Origin: Brachypodium distachyon
Lineage: Eukaryota > Streptophyta > Magnoliopsida > Poales > Poaceae
Length of the DNA stretch: 64,000 nucleotides
Direction: 5' to 3'
NCBI RefSeq assembly: GCF_000005505.3
Contig: NC_016134.3
Location: forward strand, 14,862,624-14,926,623
Below the pieces are notes generated by a model that worked only from the letters and a program-made list of their open reading frames with translations, made no database searches and was not told the DNA's origin. The translations under genes and the position numbers were made by a program. Of this stretch, positions 1-9,822 are shown piece after piece (positions within the stretch are counted from its first letter, which is position 1; every line of letters begins with the position of its first letter).

Positions 1-66
1 TGCTTCCGATGGCGGGTTTTCCTTGTAATAACCGCCACTTGTGTCCTTCTGCGGGCTCTGCGCGAG

Positions 67-126
67 GCGAGGTGGGAGTTTACTCCCACCTCGCTAGTTT
101 ACGAGTGGTTTGACCAGCATATAAGG
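67..126 (+). promoter_or_regulatory. snRNA-type USE plus TATA pair, copy 1, with palindrome
   Basis: CTCCCACCTCG at 83-93 matches the plant snRNA upstream sequence element RTCCCACATCG at 9 of 11 positions. It is followed after 26 bases by TATAAGG at 120-126. In plants a USE-TATA spacing near 25 bp marks Pol III snRNA promoters, and about 35 bp marks Pol II ones. The USE forms the right arm of a perfect 12-bp inverted repeat (67-78 and 83-94, loop TTTA). I recognise no RNA gene downstream, so function is inferred only from the motif pair. Confidence 0.4.
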
Positions 127-175
127 CTTTCCTCCCTTTTCTCATCAGTTTCCGATTAATCCTCTCGCCTGTCTC

Positions 176-3100
176 CTATGCTCCTCGCCTGGCCCGTGGG
201 CCCGGTGCTTGTACTGTTCTTTGTGGGCTTAGATAAGAGTCCTGTGGGCCCGGATAAGAGTCACGTGGGCCCGTGAAGGTGTAGTCAAGCTCCCAGATCT
301 CTTCGACCACGCTGTAGTATACTTCAGTCTGGCCTTCGCTGTCGGTCCTCGTCTCAGCTACGAGCACTATACCGTTGTTTTGGTACGTACTATTACGGTC
401 TTGAGCCTTGGTGTAGTACATATACCCATTCATTGCGTACGACTGGTGTGTCACGACGTTGCGGTCGGAAAGCCGTGACAACTTCTGGACAATCTTCTCA
501 TCTTCATTCGCCGCAGCCCTCGGATACCAAAGATCCTTGAGCCACATGGCGAATGTAGAATTGTGTTTTCGCTGGATCCAATCATCATTCCTGTTAGGGT
601 TGAGGTTTCGAAGTTCTTCGATGTGCATGTCGATGAACGGCTCGACCTCTGGTGTGAGTTGCAGCACCATTGTGTGTGCTCTTATAAAGTCGTCCATTCT
701 TTGGCGGGCATGCACATCAAGCTCCTTCCAGCCAAGACCACCTTCACCTTCTAGCTTCCCCTTATGTCGTGATTCGGGGACCCCTATGGGTTTGCGGTCC
801 GCCAACCAATCAGTGCAGAACTCAACGCACTCTTCTGCATGATAGCCTTCCATGATGCTTCCTTCGGAACGCCCTCTGTTACGAACATATCGCTTCAGCA
901 CCCCGTTGTATCGTTCCGGCCCAAACATGTTGTGCAGGAATGATGGCCCTAACAACAAGATCTCATCAGCGATGTGGACCATCAGATGGACCATAATGTC
1001 GAAGAACGTTGGGGGAAAGAACATCTCACATTCGCACAATATCTGTATCATTGCGTCCCTCAATTGCAGGCAATGGTCCACCGTGATGGACTTCTGGCCG
1101 ATCGTGTCGAAGAAGTCACGAAGCTTCATGACCGTCTCTCTCACCCATGGCTCCATGCAGCCTCTTATTGCAACCGGAAGTAGCTGCGTGAGAATCACGT
1201 GGCAGTCATGAGACTTCATGCCAACCAGCTTATGGCTCTTCATGTCAACGAGTTTCTTGATGCTGGATGAGTAGTTCGATGGAACTTTGATGCCATGGAG
1301 ACACTCGCACATTCTATGCAGCTCGGCTTTGCTCCGACTGTAACACGCAGGTTTGCATCGCGTATATATCGTGCGTTCACCATCCTTATTTTCTTGCGGC
1401 GCCTCTTCCTCTATCGGCCACAGCTTCTCCCTTATCCCCATCCACTGCAGGTCCTTCCGTGCCTTTGGTCCATCTTTTGACTTGTCCGTGTGGTGCATCA
1501 TCAAGCCCAACAGGCTATCGCACACGTTCTTCTCGACATGCATGACGTCTATGGTGTGACGGCTCTGTAAGAACCTCCAGTAAGGCAGGTCCCAGAACAC
1601 GGACCTCCTCTTGTACGTAGGGCCGCCGCCATCTGGACCTGCAGCCGGCTGTGCTTTCCCGGCCACAACTTCGAGGTCCCTGAAAATTTCGTATACTTCG
1701 TGTCCAGTCAGCTCCCTCGGTTTGTGCCGCCTCTCTGCCCTTCCGTTGAAGTTTTTCTTATCATCCCTCCACGGGTCCTTCATCTCCAGCCACTTACAGT
1801 GTCCCATGTACACAATCTTTTTTGATTCTGGCAGGAACAACCCGTCTGTCTCGTCCCCGTACTTTGTGCACGCTTTGTACCCATGTGTTGACTGGCACGA
1901 TGAGTTCCCGTTCGCCGGGTTGTCATGCACACATGTCAGGAGAGCTGCTCGAAGGGTGAACTCCTCCTTCTTATGAGCATCCCAAACCTTTCGACCCTTC
2001 TCCCAAAGCTCCTTGAGCTCATCCTTCAGTAGTTCCAGATACACGTGCAGATCAGCTCCAGGCTGCTTAGGGCCCTGTATGAGCATTGATAGGTGGATGT
2101 ACTTCTTCTTCATGACAAGCCACGGGGGGAGGTTGTATATGAACAGGATCACCAGCCATGTGCTGTGTTTGCTGCTCAAGTTTCCGAACGGATTGATCCC
2201 GTCCGTACTCATCCTGAACCTGATGTTCCTAGGCTCTGCGCCGAACTCGGGGAATTCATCGTCCAGAGTCCTCCATTGAGCCGCATCTGCGGGGTGTCTG
2301 AGGACTCCATCATCGTTGCGATACACGCCCTCAGGATCAGTATCCGCCTGAGTCACGTCGTGGTAGATGAACCACCTGGCCTCCTTCTCGTTCTGGAACC
2401 AACGCTCCAGCCTAGTGCCACACGGGAGATACCAGACCGTCTTTGCCGCCGCACCACGCTTCAATTCTTCCTCGCCGCCGTCAGGATTGGGGTCTTTCTT
2501 CTTGTATTGGGATGTTTTGCATACTGGACAGCTGTGCATGTCTTTGTAGTCGCCCTTATATATGATGCAGTCTAGCGGACAAGCATGGTATCTGATGACC
2601 TCTAACCCGAGTGGGCATGTAACTTTCTTCGCCTCGTACGTGCTCTTAGCCAACTTGTTGCCCGGTGGAAGTACCGTACGTAGGTAACTTAGAATCTCCG
2701 TGAATCCTGAGTCCACGATGTTGTATTTTGCCTTTATACGCAAAAGCTCGAGCGTTACTTCTAGCACACTCTTATCCACGCCGGCATTTTCATATAACGG
2801 TGTCTCGGCATCCTCCCTCAGCTTCTCGAACTTACGGGACACTCTCTCATCCTCGGGGTCATCCAACTGATTCTGCAGATGCTGATCGTCCAGCATTTCA
2901 ACCATCCTACCGGTTGGAACATCCTGTACTGGATCCAGGCCACGGTATGCTTCTTCACCAGGCTGGTTGTCAGACTCCATGTTTTCCATCTCAATGCCGC
3001 CATTGGCTTCAATGCCATCCTCCCCGTGAGAAGTCCACCTTGAATAACCTGACACAAATCCCCGCATGAGCAAGTGCATCTCCATATCCTCTGCCTCGTA

Positions 3101-3250
3101 CAGCTTGCTGTTCCGACATCTCACACGAGGACAACACATCTTATCACCCCCTTTCCTATGCATATCTTCCACGCCGGCATCGACAAAAGTCTTCGGCCGT
3201 TCTATCCACTCAACACGTAACCTGTCCTCGTACATCCAAGCACGGCCCAT
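176..3250 (-). CDS. TNP2-like CACTA transposase, single open frame
   Basis: Uninterrupted 1024-residue frame. It would cut and join CACTA ends in the nucleus. Residues about 5-80 match the transposase-associated domain, with a Cys-rich stretch around 39-45. A second Cys cluster follows at about 223-244. Residues about 340-560 are the TNP2 core, with STDGINPFG around D350. The conserved HTIDVMHVEKNV is near residue 566. A DUF4218-like domain covers about 690-800. The start at 3250 gives the WMY motif that opens the family domain. The C terminus is odd: after VVEEIWELDY the expected extension, about 165 residues longer in the CACTA-2 copy, is replaced by a short tail with a GPRDSY/GPQDSY repeat. 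The frame is otherwise free of stops, so this is the only transposase here that may still be translated. No intron is needed. Confidence 0.88.
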   Translation of the reverse strand: MGRAWMYEDRLRVEWIERPKTFVDAGVEDMHRKGGDKMCCPRVRCRNSKLYEAEDMEMHLLMRGFVSGYSRWTSHGEDGIEANGGIEMENMESDNQPGEEAYRGLDPVQDVPTGRMVEMLDDQHLQNQLDDPEDERVSRKFEKLREDAETPLYENAGVDKSVLEVTLELLRIKAKYNIVDSGFTEILSYLRTVLPPGNKLAKSTYEAKKVTCPLGLEVIRYHACPLDCIIYKGDYKDMHSCPVCKTSQYKKKDPNPDGGEEELKRGAAAKTVWYLPCGTRLERWFQNEKEARWFIYHDVTQADTDPEGVYRNDDGVLRHPADAAQWRTLDDEFPEFGAEPRNIRFRMSTDGINPFGNLSSKHSTWLVILFIYNLPPWLVMKKKYIHLSMLIQGPKQPGADLHVYLELLKDELKELWEKGRKVWDAHKKEEFTLRAALLTCVHDNPANGNSSCQSTHGYKACTKYGDETDGLFLPESKKIVYMGHCKWLEMKDPWRDDKKNFNGRAERRHKPRELTGHEVYEIFRDLEVVAGKAQPAAGPDGGGPTYKRRSVFWDLPYWRFLQSRHTIDVMHVEKNVCDSLLGLMMHHTDKSKDGPKARKDLQWMGIREKLWPIEEEAPQENKDGERTIYTRCKPACYSRSKAELHRMCECLHGIKVPSNYSSSIKKLVDMKSHKLVGMKSHDCHVILTQLLPVAIRGCMEPWVRETVMKLRDFFDTIGQKSITVDHCLQLRDAMIQILCECEMFFPPTFFDIMVHLMVHIADEILLLGPSFLHNMFGPERYNGVLKRYVRNRGRSEGSIMEGYHAEECVEFCTDWLADRKPIGVPESRHKGKLEGEGGLGWKELDVHARQRMDDFIRAHTMVLQLTPEVEPFIDMHIEELRNLNPNRNDDWIQRKHNSTFAMWLKDLWYPRAAANEDEKIVQKLSRLSDRNVVTHQSYAMNGYMYYTKAQDRNSTYQNNGIVLVAETRTDSEGQTEVYYSVVEEIWELDYTFTGPRDSYPGPQDSYLSPQRTVQAPGPRARRGA

Positions 3251-3549
3251 CGAGGTACAACACTATTTTTAAAAAAAATTAACAAATCAGCTTGCTCGAC
3301 AAAAATGGAAAATTTCGGCATGACCTTTGCTGAAAAAATAGCATTTTGCACTACGAAATTCGATGCCTGCATCAAAAAAAAATTTACCCCCACCTACATC
3401 GGCACGACGGCCGATATCGCATCACATAAGAAATACATGGCACGAAGGCCGGTGTCAACACACATTTAATATGTTTGAACATGCACGTACACCAGTCCCG
3501 AGGTTAAGCTTAACCCTAGGGCTAACCCCCAGGAGCTAAGCTCCCCCAT

Positions 3550-3675
3550 AAGCAGCTATATAGAGAGAGAGCCGCAGAGAGAGAGAGAGAGCTAGAAAGA
3601 GAGCTGCGGAGAGAGAGAGCTAGAGAGAGAGAGGGAGCTCATCCAAGCAAAATGAAAGCGAGAGAGAGAGGGAGG
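3550..3675 (-). promoter_or_regulatory. Probable transposase promoter: TATA box and GA-rich tract
   Basis: On the minus strand a TATATAG box sits at about 3557-3563, roughly 300 bases before the transposase start. Next to it, 3561-3675 is a GA-rich microsatellite with imperfect GAGAGA runs. Both are typical of plant core promoter surroundings, but the assignment rests on position and motif only. Confidence 0.4.
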
Positions 3676-3994
3676 ATCATCACTAGGGTGAGTGGGAGCT
3701 CCAGAGACAGCGGGGGCAGCCCGGGAGAGCCGCCGGAGAGAGATCGGGGCCGGATTTCCCGCCGGCGGCCAAGGCACCATTAATGGCCATTTTACAAAAT
3801 TGGAGAAGAATAGGAGGAGTAAGAAGGGAGAGGAAGAGGGAGGAGAAGGGGGGAGGGCTACCTTCCTGCCGCCGCCATCAAATTTTGGCAGGGCTTCGCC
3901 GCCGGTGAGAAGCAGAGCCGCAGCTGGTCTAAGACAGACGCGCGAGCTCGAACAACTTCGGGCTCGCACAGGGGTTATATATAGGGAGGTCTCC

Positions 3995-4600
3995 AGTGGC
4001 GGGCAAATAGAATAACCGCCACTAACGACCTCCAGTGGCGGGCGGAGAAATAAACCGCCGCTGGAAGATCACCAGTGGCGGGAAAGATTAGACCCGCCAC
4101 TGGTGATCTCCCACCAGTTCCCCAACTTTAGTCCCACCTCGCTAGTTTGGAGGAGTTTCGACCAGCATAAATAAGATTCCGCCGTCCCACTTACCGGTGG
4201 TTACTACTCAGTGCTCAATGCGTTCCTCGTTCCGGTTGAGTTCTAAACGAGTGATCGGGCGGTGCTTAAGGGGTTCAGGGAAGGTCATTGATACTGAGTA
4301 ATACCATCATGTATCAGGTGGTCTACCAGTGGCGGGTATTATTTACGGCCGCCACTGGTGGTTGTTAGGTTTCCATGGCCATAACCAGTGGCGGTGAGAA
4401 ACACCGCCACTGGTGATGGATCACCAATGGCGGTGACTTGTTTCGGGACAATATTCACCGCCACTTGTGGTGGCGCAGCAGTGGCGGTGATCACTGGTGG
4501 CGCTCGTGTATGTCTCGGGAGGCCTCCAGTGACGGTGTGTTTTTTGGTCCGTTTTAACCGCCACTAGAGGGGATCACGGATGCGGGTTTTCTGTGGCAGT
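3995..4600. repeat. CACTA-1 right subterminal repeat block
   Basis: About a dozen copies of a motif of about 10-20 bp based on 'accagtggcggg' occur in both orientations, often as facing pairs such as 'ccagtggcgg…accgccactgg'. In En/Spm elements such subterminal arrays are transposase-binding sites. The array ends at the terminal inverted repeat at 4601. Confidence 0.8.
4131..4175 (+). promoter_or_regulatory. snRNA-type USE plus TATA-like pair, copy 2
   Basis: GTCCCACCTCG at 4131-4141 matches RTCCCACATCG at 10 of 11 positions. TAAATAAG follows at 4168-4175, again after exactly 26 bases. It lies inside the subterminal block and points the same way as copy 1. Bases between the motifs are also shared with copy 1 ('ctagttt' and 'gaccagcat'), so the two are homologous rather than chance matches. 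Confidence 0.45.
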
Positions 4601-4601
4601 G

Positions 4602-4944
4602 ATTTAGCTACTTCCATGGCTGTACCAATTGACATGAGAAGGTCACGATTAACCAAAGCTCCACGATCAACAGTACCGTTGACGAGAGGATGAATAGGCT
4701 CACGCGTGACAATGAACCCCGTGTGCGTGTAGAGCGGCAACAGTGGCGAATTGAGAGTACTCTGGGTCTCTGGCTGCGAAAATTATTGCGTCGGCATGCC
4801 CGGTGACATAAGCTCACAGGTACCTTGTGTCGGGAATCGTTTCGGTTCACTCGCTGCGCTACCTGTTGGTGGAGATGAAGTGGCTATTAGGAAACTGTCG
4901 TGTTTCGTTAGGCGGAAGATGATCGATCTAAATCTGTGGAGTAA
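4602..4944 (-). pseudogene. Exon-like remnant cut by CACTA-1
   Basis: Reading from 4944 down to 4602, the minus strand stays open for about 114 codons with a single stop (at about 4788). It is preceded by a good splice acceptor (CTCTTGCAG, complement of 4945-4953). The peptide is Ser/Pro/Thr-rich, and near its end contains VDRGALVNRDLLMSIGTAM. I do not recognise the family. The frame runs into the end of CACTA-1, so the element may have landed in a host exon. It could also be a fragment of another transposon. Confidence 0.3.
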
Positions 4945-5538
4945 CTGCAAGAGAGTATAACATATCAAGAAAAAATAACTTACAACGGTGAGTCACTGAC
5001 ATGGAATTGAATGAATTCTTGATGCATACCAAGCCTATAAATTCTCACTTTAAGCAGAGGAAAATTTCGTGGCAATATTCCTCACAGTCAAACTCAACTC
5101 TCTATGTTCCAATCAGTTTGCGTACAGGAGAATTCCTTGGCTCTTTCATAACAACATAGAAATTTGGCAATGTGCATACCTATACTCTGCTAGCTCATGT
5201 ACTGGAGCATATATACTCCGTATATGTGTCCCGTTCTCTACATACTTCGAGGCATATATGGTATGGTAGTAAGTCGGCAGAAACCGTATTAAAAGGCTAT
5301 ACGTTTGTCTTTAATTGCCCAACTCTCACTTGCATCAACTTGCCTCTTAATTTTGAGGTAAGAGTAGCATATCTTGAGTCTCCTGCGAAGGGATAACCGA
5401 TGATATGTTCTTTTTTTGTTGCTAACTTGCTATTTGCTAATGCTGGATCGCTGGTTAGGATGCCTTTGTTGCATATTGAAAGTGTGTTAAGTTCGCTTAA
5501 CATCAGTATACCCTGTTTCCATTAATTAAACAGTTTTG
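4945..5538. other. AT-rich spacer, nothing recognised
   Basis: This stretch is AT-rich and has only short chance frames. I see no repeat ends, RNA gene or conserved coding motif. Confidence 0.5.
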
Positions 5539-5701
5539 CCATTTCTAAGGCTACTTAGAAATAACTATTTGTAAGTCGATTCTCACGTCTAATACAATCA
5601 CTGAGATTCGTGGAAAATTTGTGCAAGTACAAAAGTTGATAAAATCTCGGATAGGTACGATTGTGACTGAGAAATATATTCCTAAATCGACTAAGAAATG
5701 G
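5539..5701. mobile_element. Degenerate MITE with imperfect terminal inverted repeats
   Basis: The left end CCATTTCTAAGG…ACTTAGAAATA matches the complement of the right end, CCATTTCTTAGTCGATTTAGGAATA, over about 25 bp with mismatches. The element is 163 bp with no coding capacity. No clear target duplication is visible, so its superfamily is left open. Confidence 0.45.
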
Positions 5702-5847
5702 ACACTCCCTTCATAAAAAGTGTGCGATCTAGTTTGAGTACAAAATATCAAAAAACATTCCTTTCCTTATTATCAGGCCAAACATACCCCATGATCTATG
5801 TAACATACAAGTCCTTTTTGTGTATGCGTCTCAAAGAGTAAAGTATA

Positions 5848-6180
5848 GGGTTTTTTATTTATGTGCCCCTCCTTCATTAGTTGTACTCAGGAATACCCAG
5901 GCCTCATAACTGTGTTCGCTTCTAGACTTGTTCGCTTTCTGCTTCCTTGCAAATGCCCTCATGGAGCACCTGCTAACGGTCAAGCCCCTTTGACCGTTTG
6001 CTTCCGATGGGTGGGCCGCGGGGAGTGCTGACAGGTGGGGCTGGAGCCGCGTTTCTGACGTGTGGGGCTGCGAGGAGAAAGTGCAAGCGGGCAGTGCTTA
6101 ACGGATCGACCGAGCTTACATGCGGGCCAACGCACACGCGTCCTGACAGGTGGGGCCGTCATCGTTAATGACCGGTGGGC
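5848..6180 (+). repeat. MULE left terminal inverted repeat
   Basis: Starts GGGTTTTTTATTTATG and pairs with the complement of the right terminus for roughly 330 bp with scattered mismatches and small indels. It holds several 'gacaggtgggg' words, common in grass MULE ends. The inner boundary is approximate. Confidence 0.8.
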
Positions 6181-6426
6181 CGAGGAAAGGCTGACCGCTG
6201 GGGCCGAGCCAGAGGATGATAGGTGGGCCGAGCCAAAGGATGACAGGTGGGACGAGGCTTCAGATGACAGGCGGGGCCAGCGTCGTCTTTACTTACATGT
6301 GGAGCATACTTGCTCTCCTTTACTCTCACCCCCAGCTCACCCAAATCCGGACCAGAACCCTAAATCAGTGGAGGACGGAGGAGGCGCTGCGGCTAGTAGG
6401 TGTGTAGAAACGGACAGGAGGCGGTG

Positions 6427-7394
6427 ATGGCGAGCACTAACCCACCTCCGTACCACAACGTCGGTAGCTGCCGCCGATTCAGAGGAGATATTTTGCCGCG
6501 GGGAGCCTGATATCTGGCCCGATGTGGCCGAGATAGTGATTTCACGCACCTCCGGAATGGAAGAGAAGGCGGCGAGGCTGCGAGGTCAAGCCATCATTGC
6601 TATCATCCATACAGGATCAGCGCTCAATCCGTCGGCCACTTCGGCTGAAGAGGTCATGGAAGCTCTCAAGCAACGCTGCAACTTCAAAAGGGGAGTGTGC
6701 ATCACGGTATGTCCTGAGCTCGCCAACTTTCTGATTCGCTTTGATTTGAGTGAGGATTGCACGGCAGCGGTGATGCAATCGATGCGCATCAGGTGCCCTG
6801 CCGGCGACATCTTGTTTCGCCGCTGGACCTCCATCTTCCGTGGAGAGGAGTCAAAACTGCCTTTTAGCTACGTTCTTAGCTTGGATGGACTGATGGACCT
6901 CCATCTTTTAGCTTGGATCTTCCGTGGAGAGGAGTCAAAATTTGATTAATCAGCTAGGAGGCGAGTTCATGGCAATTCTGCCTAGCACTGATCCGCGCTG
7001 CGTGAAGCTCAGGGCATGGATGTGTGATTCTTGTGCCATCCCGAAGCGGTTGCTGATGAGAGTGCCTACTTCGGCCACACAACCAACTCCTCAATACGCT
7101 GAGCTCATTGATGATTCAATTGCAGCGGGGGCATAACCAGAAACCAGACGTGCTCTGTCGTTCGGGGCCATCGTCCACGTCCATGAAGTGGTCGATAGGT
7201 TTCATCTTCAGACTGATGGTTCGGACCACAACAACAGGGACTACTATGATTGCTCTTCAGATGATGAATTTTATCTGGACTGTGGTGGTTTTCGAATACC
7301 GCGAGGAGATCTCACTCGCCTCCATGAGTTTCCCTGTTTTGCTGGCGCTATAGATGGCTCAGGTCCTCCAAAAGTAGGGGTCAATGCATGTTGA
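6427..7394 (+). pseudogene. DUF4283-like gene fragment carried by the MULE
   Basis: Conceptual translation gives the signature of a large family of uncharacterised grass proteins with a DUF4283-like N terminus. Landmarks are EVMEALKQRC at about 6655, VCPELANFLIRF at about 6710, ILFRRWTSIFRGEE at about 6810, then DPRCVKLRAWM and CAIPKRLL. An acidic SSDDEFYLDCGGFRIPRG follows at about 7260-7310. The reading frame shifts at about 6860-6945 and again at about 7130, so it is broken. A partial duplication repeats 'atcttccgtggagaggagtcaaaa' at about 6832 and 6919. The family often occurs as retro- or transposon-carried copies; its function is unknown. The proposed start at 6427 runs into a stop after 27 codons, so the true start is uncertain. 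Confidence 0.6.
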
Positions 7395-7554
7395 TGTTGT
7401 GTTGTATTTAATCCATGTTGATTTTGATGTATGCTGTCTATGTATTACGGTTTGTTGTCCGAAGACTACCTATTTGTACTGATCAAGAGCAGGTTGTTGC
7501 TCTTTATCTGAACCTAGGCACTTATCATTTCCTATGAATGTCTTTCGCAATTAA

Positions 7555-8020
7555 ACTTCCTCCAAATTGATTTCTGACTGCACAAATGAAAAGCGAATGG
7601 TAAGTTATGCAAGATTACCAAATTTCAATATGTTTTGAGAATGTTGACTTTTGTTGATCAGGGAATGTAAAGCGACATTTGGCTGTCCAGCCCACCCATA
7701 TGGACAATTTTGGAGGAAGTTTAGAAAGTGAACTTGCTCCAAATTGATTTCAGACTGCACAAATGGAATCCGAATGGAATTTATGCAAGATGACCAAATT
7801 TCAACTTGTTTTGTGAAGGTTGACTTTTGTTGACCAGGGAAAAAATAGCCACAACTGGCTGTCCCAGCACACCAAAATGGCTGCAATTGGAAGAACCCCA
7901 AAATTCGATCTTCTCCAAGTTAATTTCTGATTGCACCAATCGAAAGTACATCAAAAGTTAAGAACACTGGTGAAATTTCAAACGATTTGAGAAAGTTGAC
8001 TTCGCTTTGATCAGGATTTA
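7555..8020. repeat. Three diverged tandem units of about 175-185 bp
   Basis: The sentence 'ccaaattgatttctgactgcacaaatg…ttatgcaagatgaccaaatttcaacttgtttt…gttgacttttgttgaccaggga' occurs from about 7558, about 7737 and about 7913. The third copy is the most diverged. The same wording is typical of transposon-internal non-coding repeats in grasses. No coding potential is conserved between units. Confidence 0.65.
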
Positions 8021-8330
8021 AATCCACTCAAATCCATTCAAATCTGCAAAAGTAAAGAGTTTTTTTAACTTTTCTTGGAGGAGTCAAGTACTAACAATGT
8101 TTGCATACTTCCAATAGATGTTCCACAATTTCAAATCATGTATGTCGTATCATTTTGGCCCCAACACAACAAATTTAATTGAATTTTAAATTCAAAAAAA
8201 ATGAAAACACGTCCAAATTGAAAATGCTTTTGCATACATGCAATACATACCAAATGTGCTTAGTGTGCCAAAGTTTACAAGATTTGGACAACGTTTTAAA
8301 TCCAAATGTCAAAATGAGTTCATTTCTCCA

Positions 8331-8371
8331 ACATCTCCCTGAGGTGTTTTAGAAACACCTGAGGGAGATGT
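8331..8371. repeat. Hairpin, 19-bp arms, 3-base loop
   Basis: ACATCTCCCTGAGGTGTTT at 8331-8349 pairs with 8353-8371 with one mismatch. It lies in the non-coding middle of the MULE. Confidence 0.8.
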
Positions 8372-9139
8372 GGTGCAATATACATGAAGTACATTGTGAA
8401 ATTTAGAAAATGCTCTGATTTTTTTTATGTGATGAATGGATCACTAAAAATTGACACTTGCAGAAAATCATAATTTTCTGACAACTATTTCATATTACTA
8501 ACATTATTATACTATTTAGTTAAGTGTAAATCAAAGTAATCAAGGTATAAAACATTTAATTTTCATTGAAACCTATGTGATTGCGTTCTACTAGGTTACA
8601 ATCCAAAATCCAAAATATGTACGCAAATCCAAAATATGTACGAAATATAGTAAAGCTGCTCCAGAAATTCTGAAATTCTTTGAGAAGAACAAGTAACATG
8701 TAAGGTTAGCAAACAAAATTTCTTATATGTTCTAAACCTTTATTTACTAACGTTTTGGACCCAACACTTGAAAATTGGATGAAACTCTATCATTGGCGGG
8801 TGAAGCAAACCCACCACTGATGCTAGTCATCATGTTTTGGCCACAAATACATGAAAATTATATCTTACCTTCCTTCCCATCAATCAACAACCGAATAGCC
8901 CCTCACATCAACTCTATAAGAAAGAGGCCGCCAAGAAACAACTCTTGAAACAAGAACTCAACAAATTTACATCGTTGAAATTTTGATTTTAAAATGTTTG
9001 ATATCACTGTCGGCCTCGAGGCACGTGACAATGATAGTTATGGCAGGTTCTAGGCTATCTGACAAACTACTGCTCATTTTTTTCGGTTTTTTTTCCTTCC
9101 TTTATCTAAAGCGGGACCCACAGTGACTTGTAATCAAAC
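8372..9139. other. Non-coding MULE interior
   Basis: AT-rich DNA without recognisable genes. A short 'attggcgggtgaagcaaacccaccactgatg' at about 8792-8822 resembles a CACTA subterminal repeat pair. A 'ccaaaatatgtacg' word is repeated at about 8610-8643. Confidence 0.5.
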
Positions 9140-9268
9140 TCAGTTTTTTTCAGTGTTTCTTGCATTATTATTTTTAGTGTTTCCTGCATTATTATTTTCA
9201 GTGTTTCTTGCATTATTATTTTTAGTGCTTTTGCATTATTATTTTCAGTGCTTTTGCATTTTCAGTGT
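9140..9268. repeat. Short tandem array, unit about 28 bp
   Basis: Five to six copies of 'tttcagtgtttcttgcattattatt' with small length changes. It gives a hydrophobic open frame that I regard as an artefact of the repeat. Confidence 0.75.
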
Positions 9269-9387
9269 ACCGAGCAACGATTCTTATGGATCATTTCTGT
9301 ACGAAAATTAATGTAACTAAAGAAAACTCGAATGGATCTTGAAATACATATGGAAATATATAAAAAAGGAAAGATACATATGAAAAA

Positions 9388-9822
9388 TTATTCCACGCTC
9401 CTGGTGATCTTCTTCAAGGCCTTGGTACATTTCTCCAATGTATCGATCAACGATCGGAGCACTTCCACGGAGACTTGTACCGTCGGCGGCGTTGGCGACG
9501 GCGGTGGCGGCGACGCACGGCGCGCCGGCAGGGCCGTAGGAGCTGCTGGAGATGGAGATAGACGAGGCGCCGGCGGCGGAGGATGCGGTGGCGGTGGTGT
9601 AGGTGGCGGGGCCGGTTGACGTACCACCGGCAGAGTAGGAGGCTGGGCCGGCGCTGGAGATAAGACCTTCCTTTTACGGCCGCCTCGCTTGATGCCAGAC
9701 GTTGGCGGAGGCGGAGGCGACGTCGGAGTTTGACGTCGTGGTGGAGACCGGCGGCATCCACGACCACGGCGACTAGTGTAGCGCCGCCTACTACGGACTT
9801 CATCTTCATCCGATGAAGTCAA
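9388..9822 (-). CDS. Proline/arginine-rich hypothetical protein, MULE cargo
   Basis: Open 144-residue frame. Residues 1-35 are acidic then Arg-rich, 35-110 are dominated by Pro/Ala/Ser, and the last about 30 residues (VEVLRSLIDTLEKCTKALKK) could form an amphipathic helix. A minus-strand TATATATA lies at about 9980-9988, about 160 bases upstream of the start. A divergent open frame begins at 10288, so the 466-bp gap could be a shared promoter. I do not recognise a family. The strong GC skew and Pro bias mean the frame may simply be open by composition. Confidence 0.35.
   Translation of the reverse strand: MTSSDEDEVRSRRRYTSRRGRGCRRSPPRRQTPTSPPPPPTSGIKRGGRKRKVLSPAPAQPPTLPVVRQPAPPPTPPPPHPPPPAPRLSPSPAAPTALPARRASPPPPSPTPPTVQVSVEVLRSLIDTLEKCTKALKKITRSVE

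Larger units (their letters stand above)
1..4601 (-). mobile_element. CACTA-1, partial DNA transposon (right end present)
   Basis: En/Spm (CACTA) superfamily transposon whose left end lies outside the window. The right terminus reads, inward from 4601, CACTGCCACAGAAAACCCGC, a one-base variant of the usual CACTA start. Behind it lies a dense block of subterminal repeats built on 'ccagtggcggg' and its complement 'cccgccactgg'. The transposase gene at 176-3250 is read from the minus strand, away from the right end. Repeats of the same type reappear at 10-40, on the far side of the gene. The 3-bp target duplication cannot be tested because only one end is visible. Confidence 0.85.

Noticed and set aside
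459..1976. Plus-strand frames across the CACTA-1 transposase
   Set aside because: Shadows of the minus-strand transposase frame. They carry no own motifs.
4176..4320. A U3, U6 or tRNA gene downstream of the USE/TATA pair
   Set aside because: Neither the U3 nor U6 5' sequence nor a proper A box/B box pair is visible.
9123..9311. Hydrophobic 62-residue frame
   Set aside because: Generated by the 28-bp tandem repeat, not by a conserved gene.
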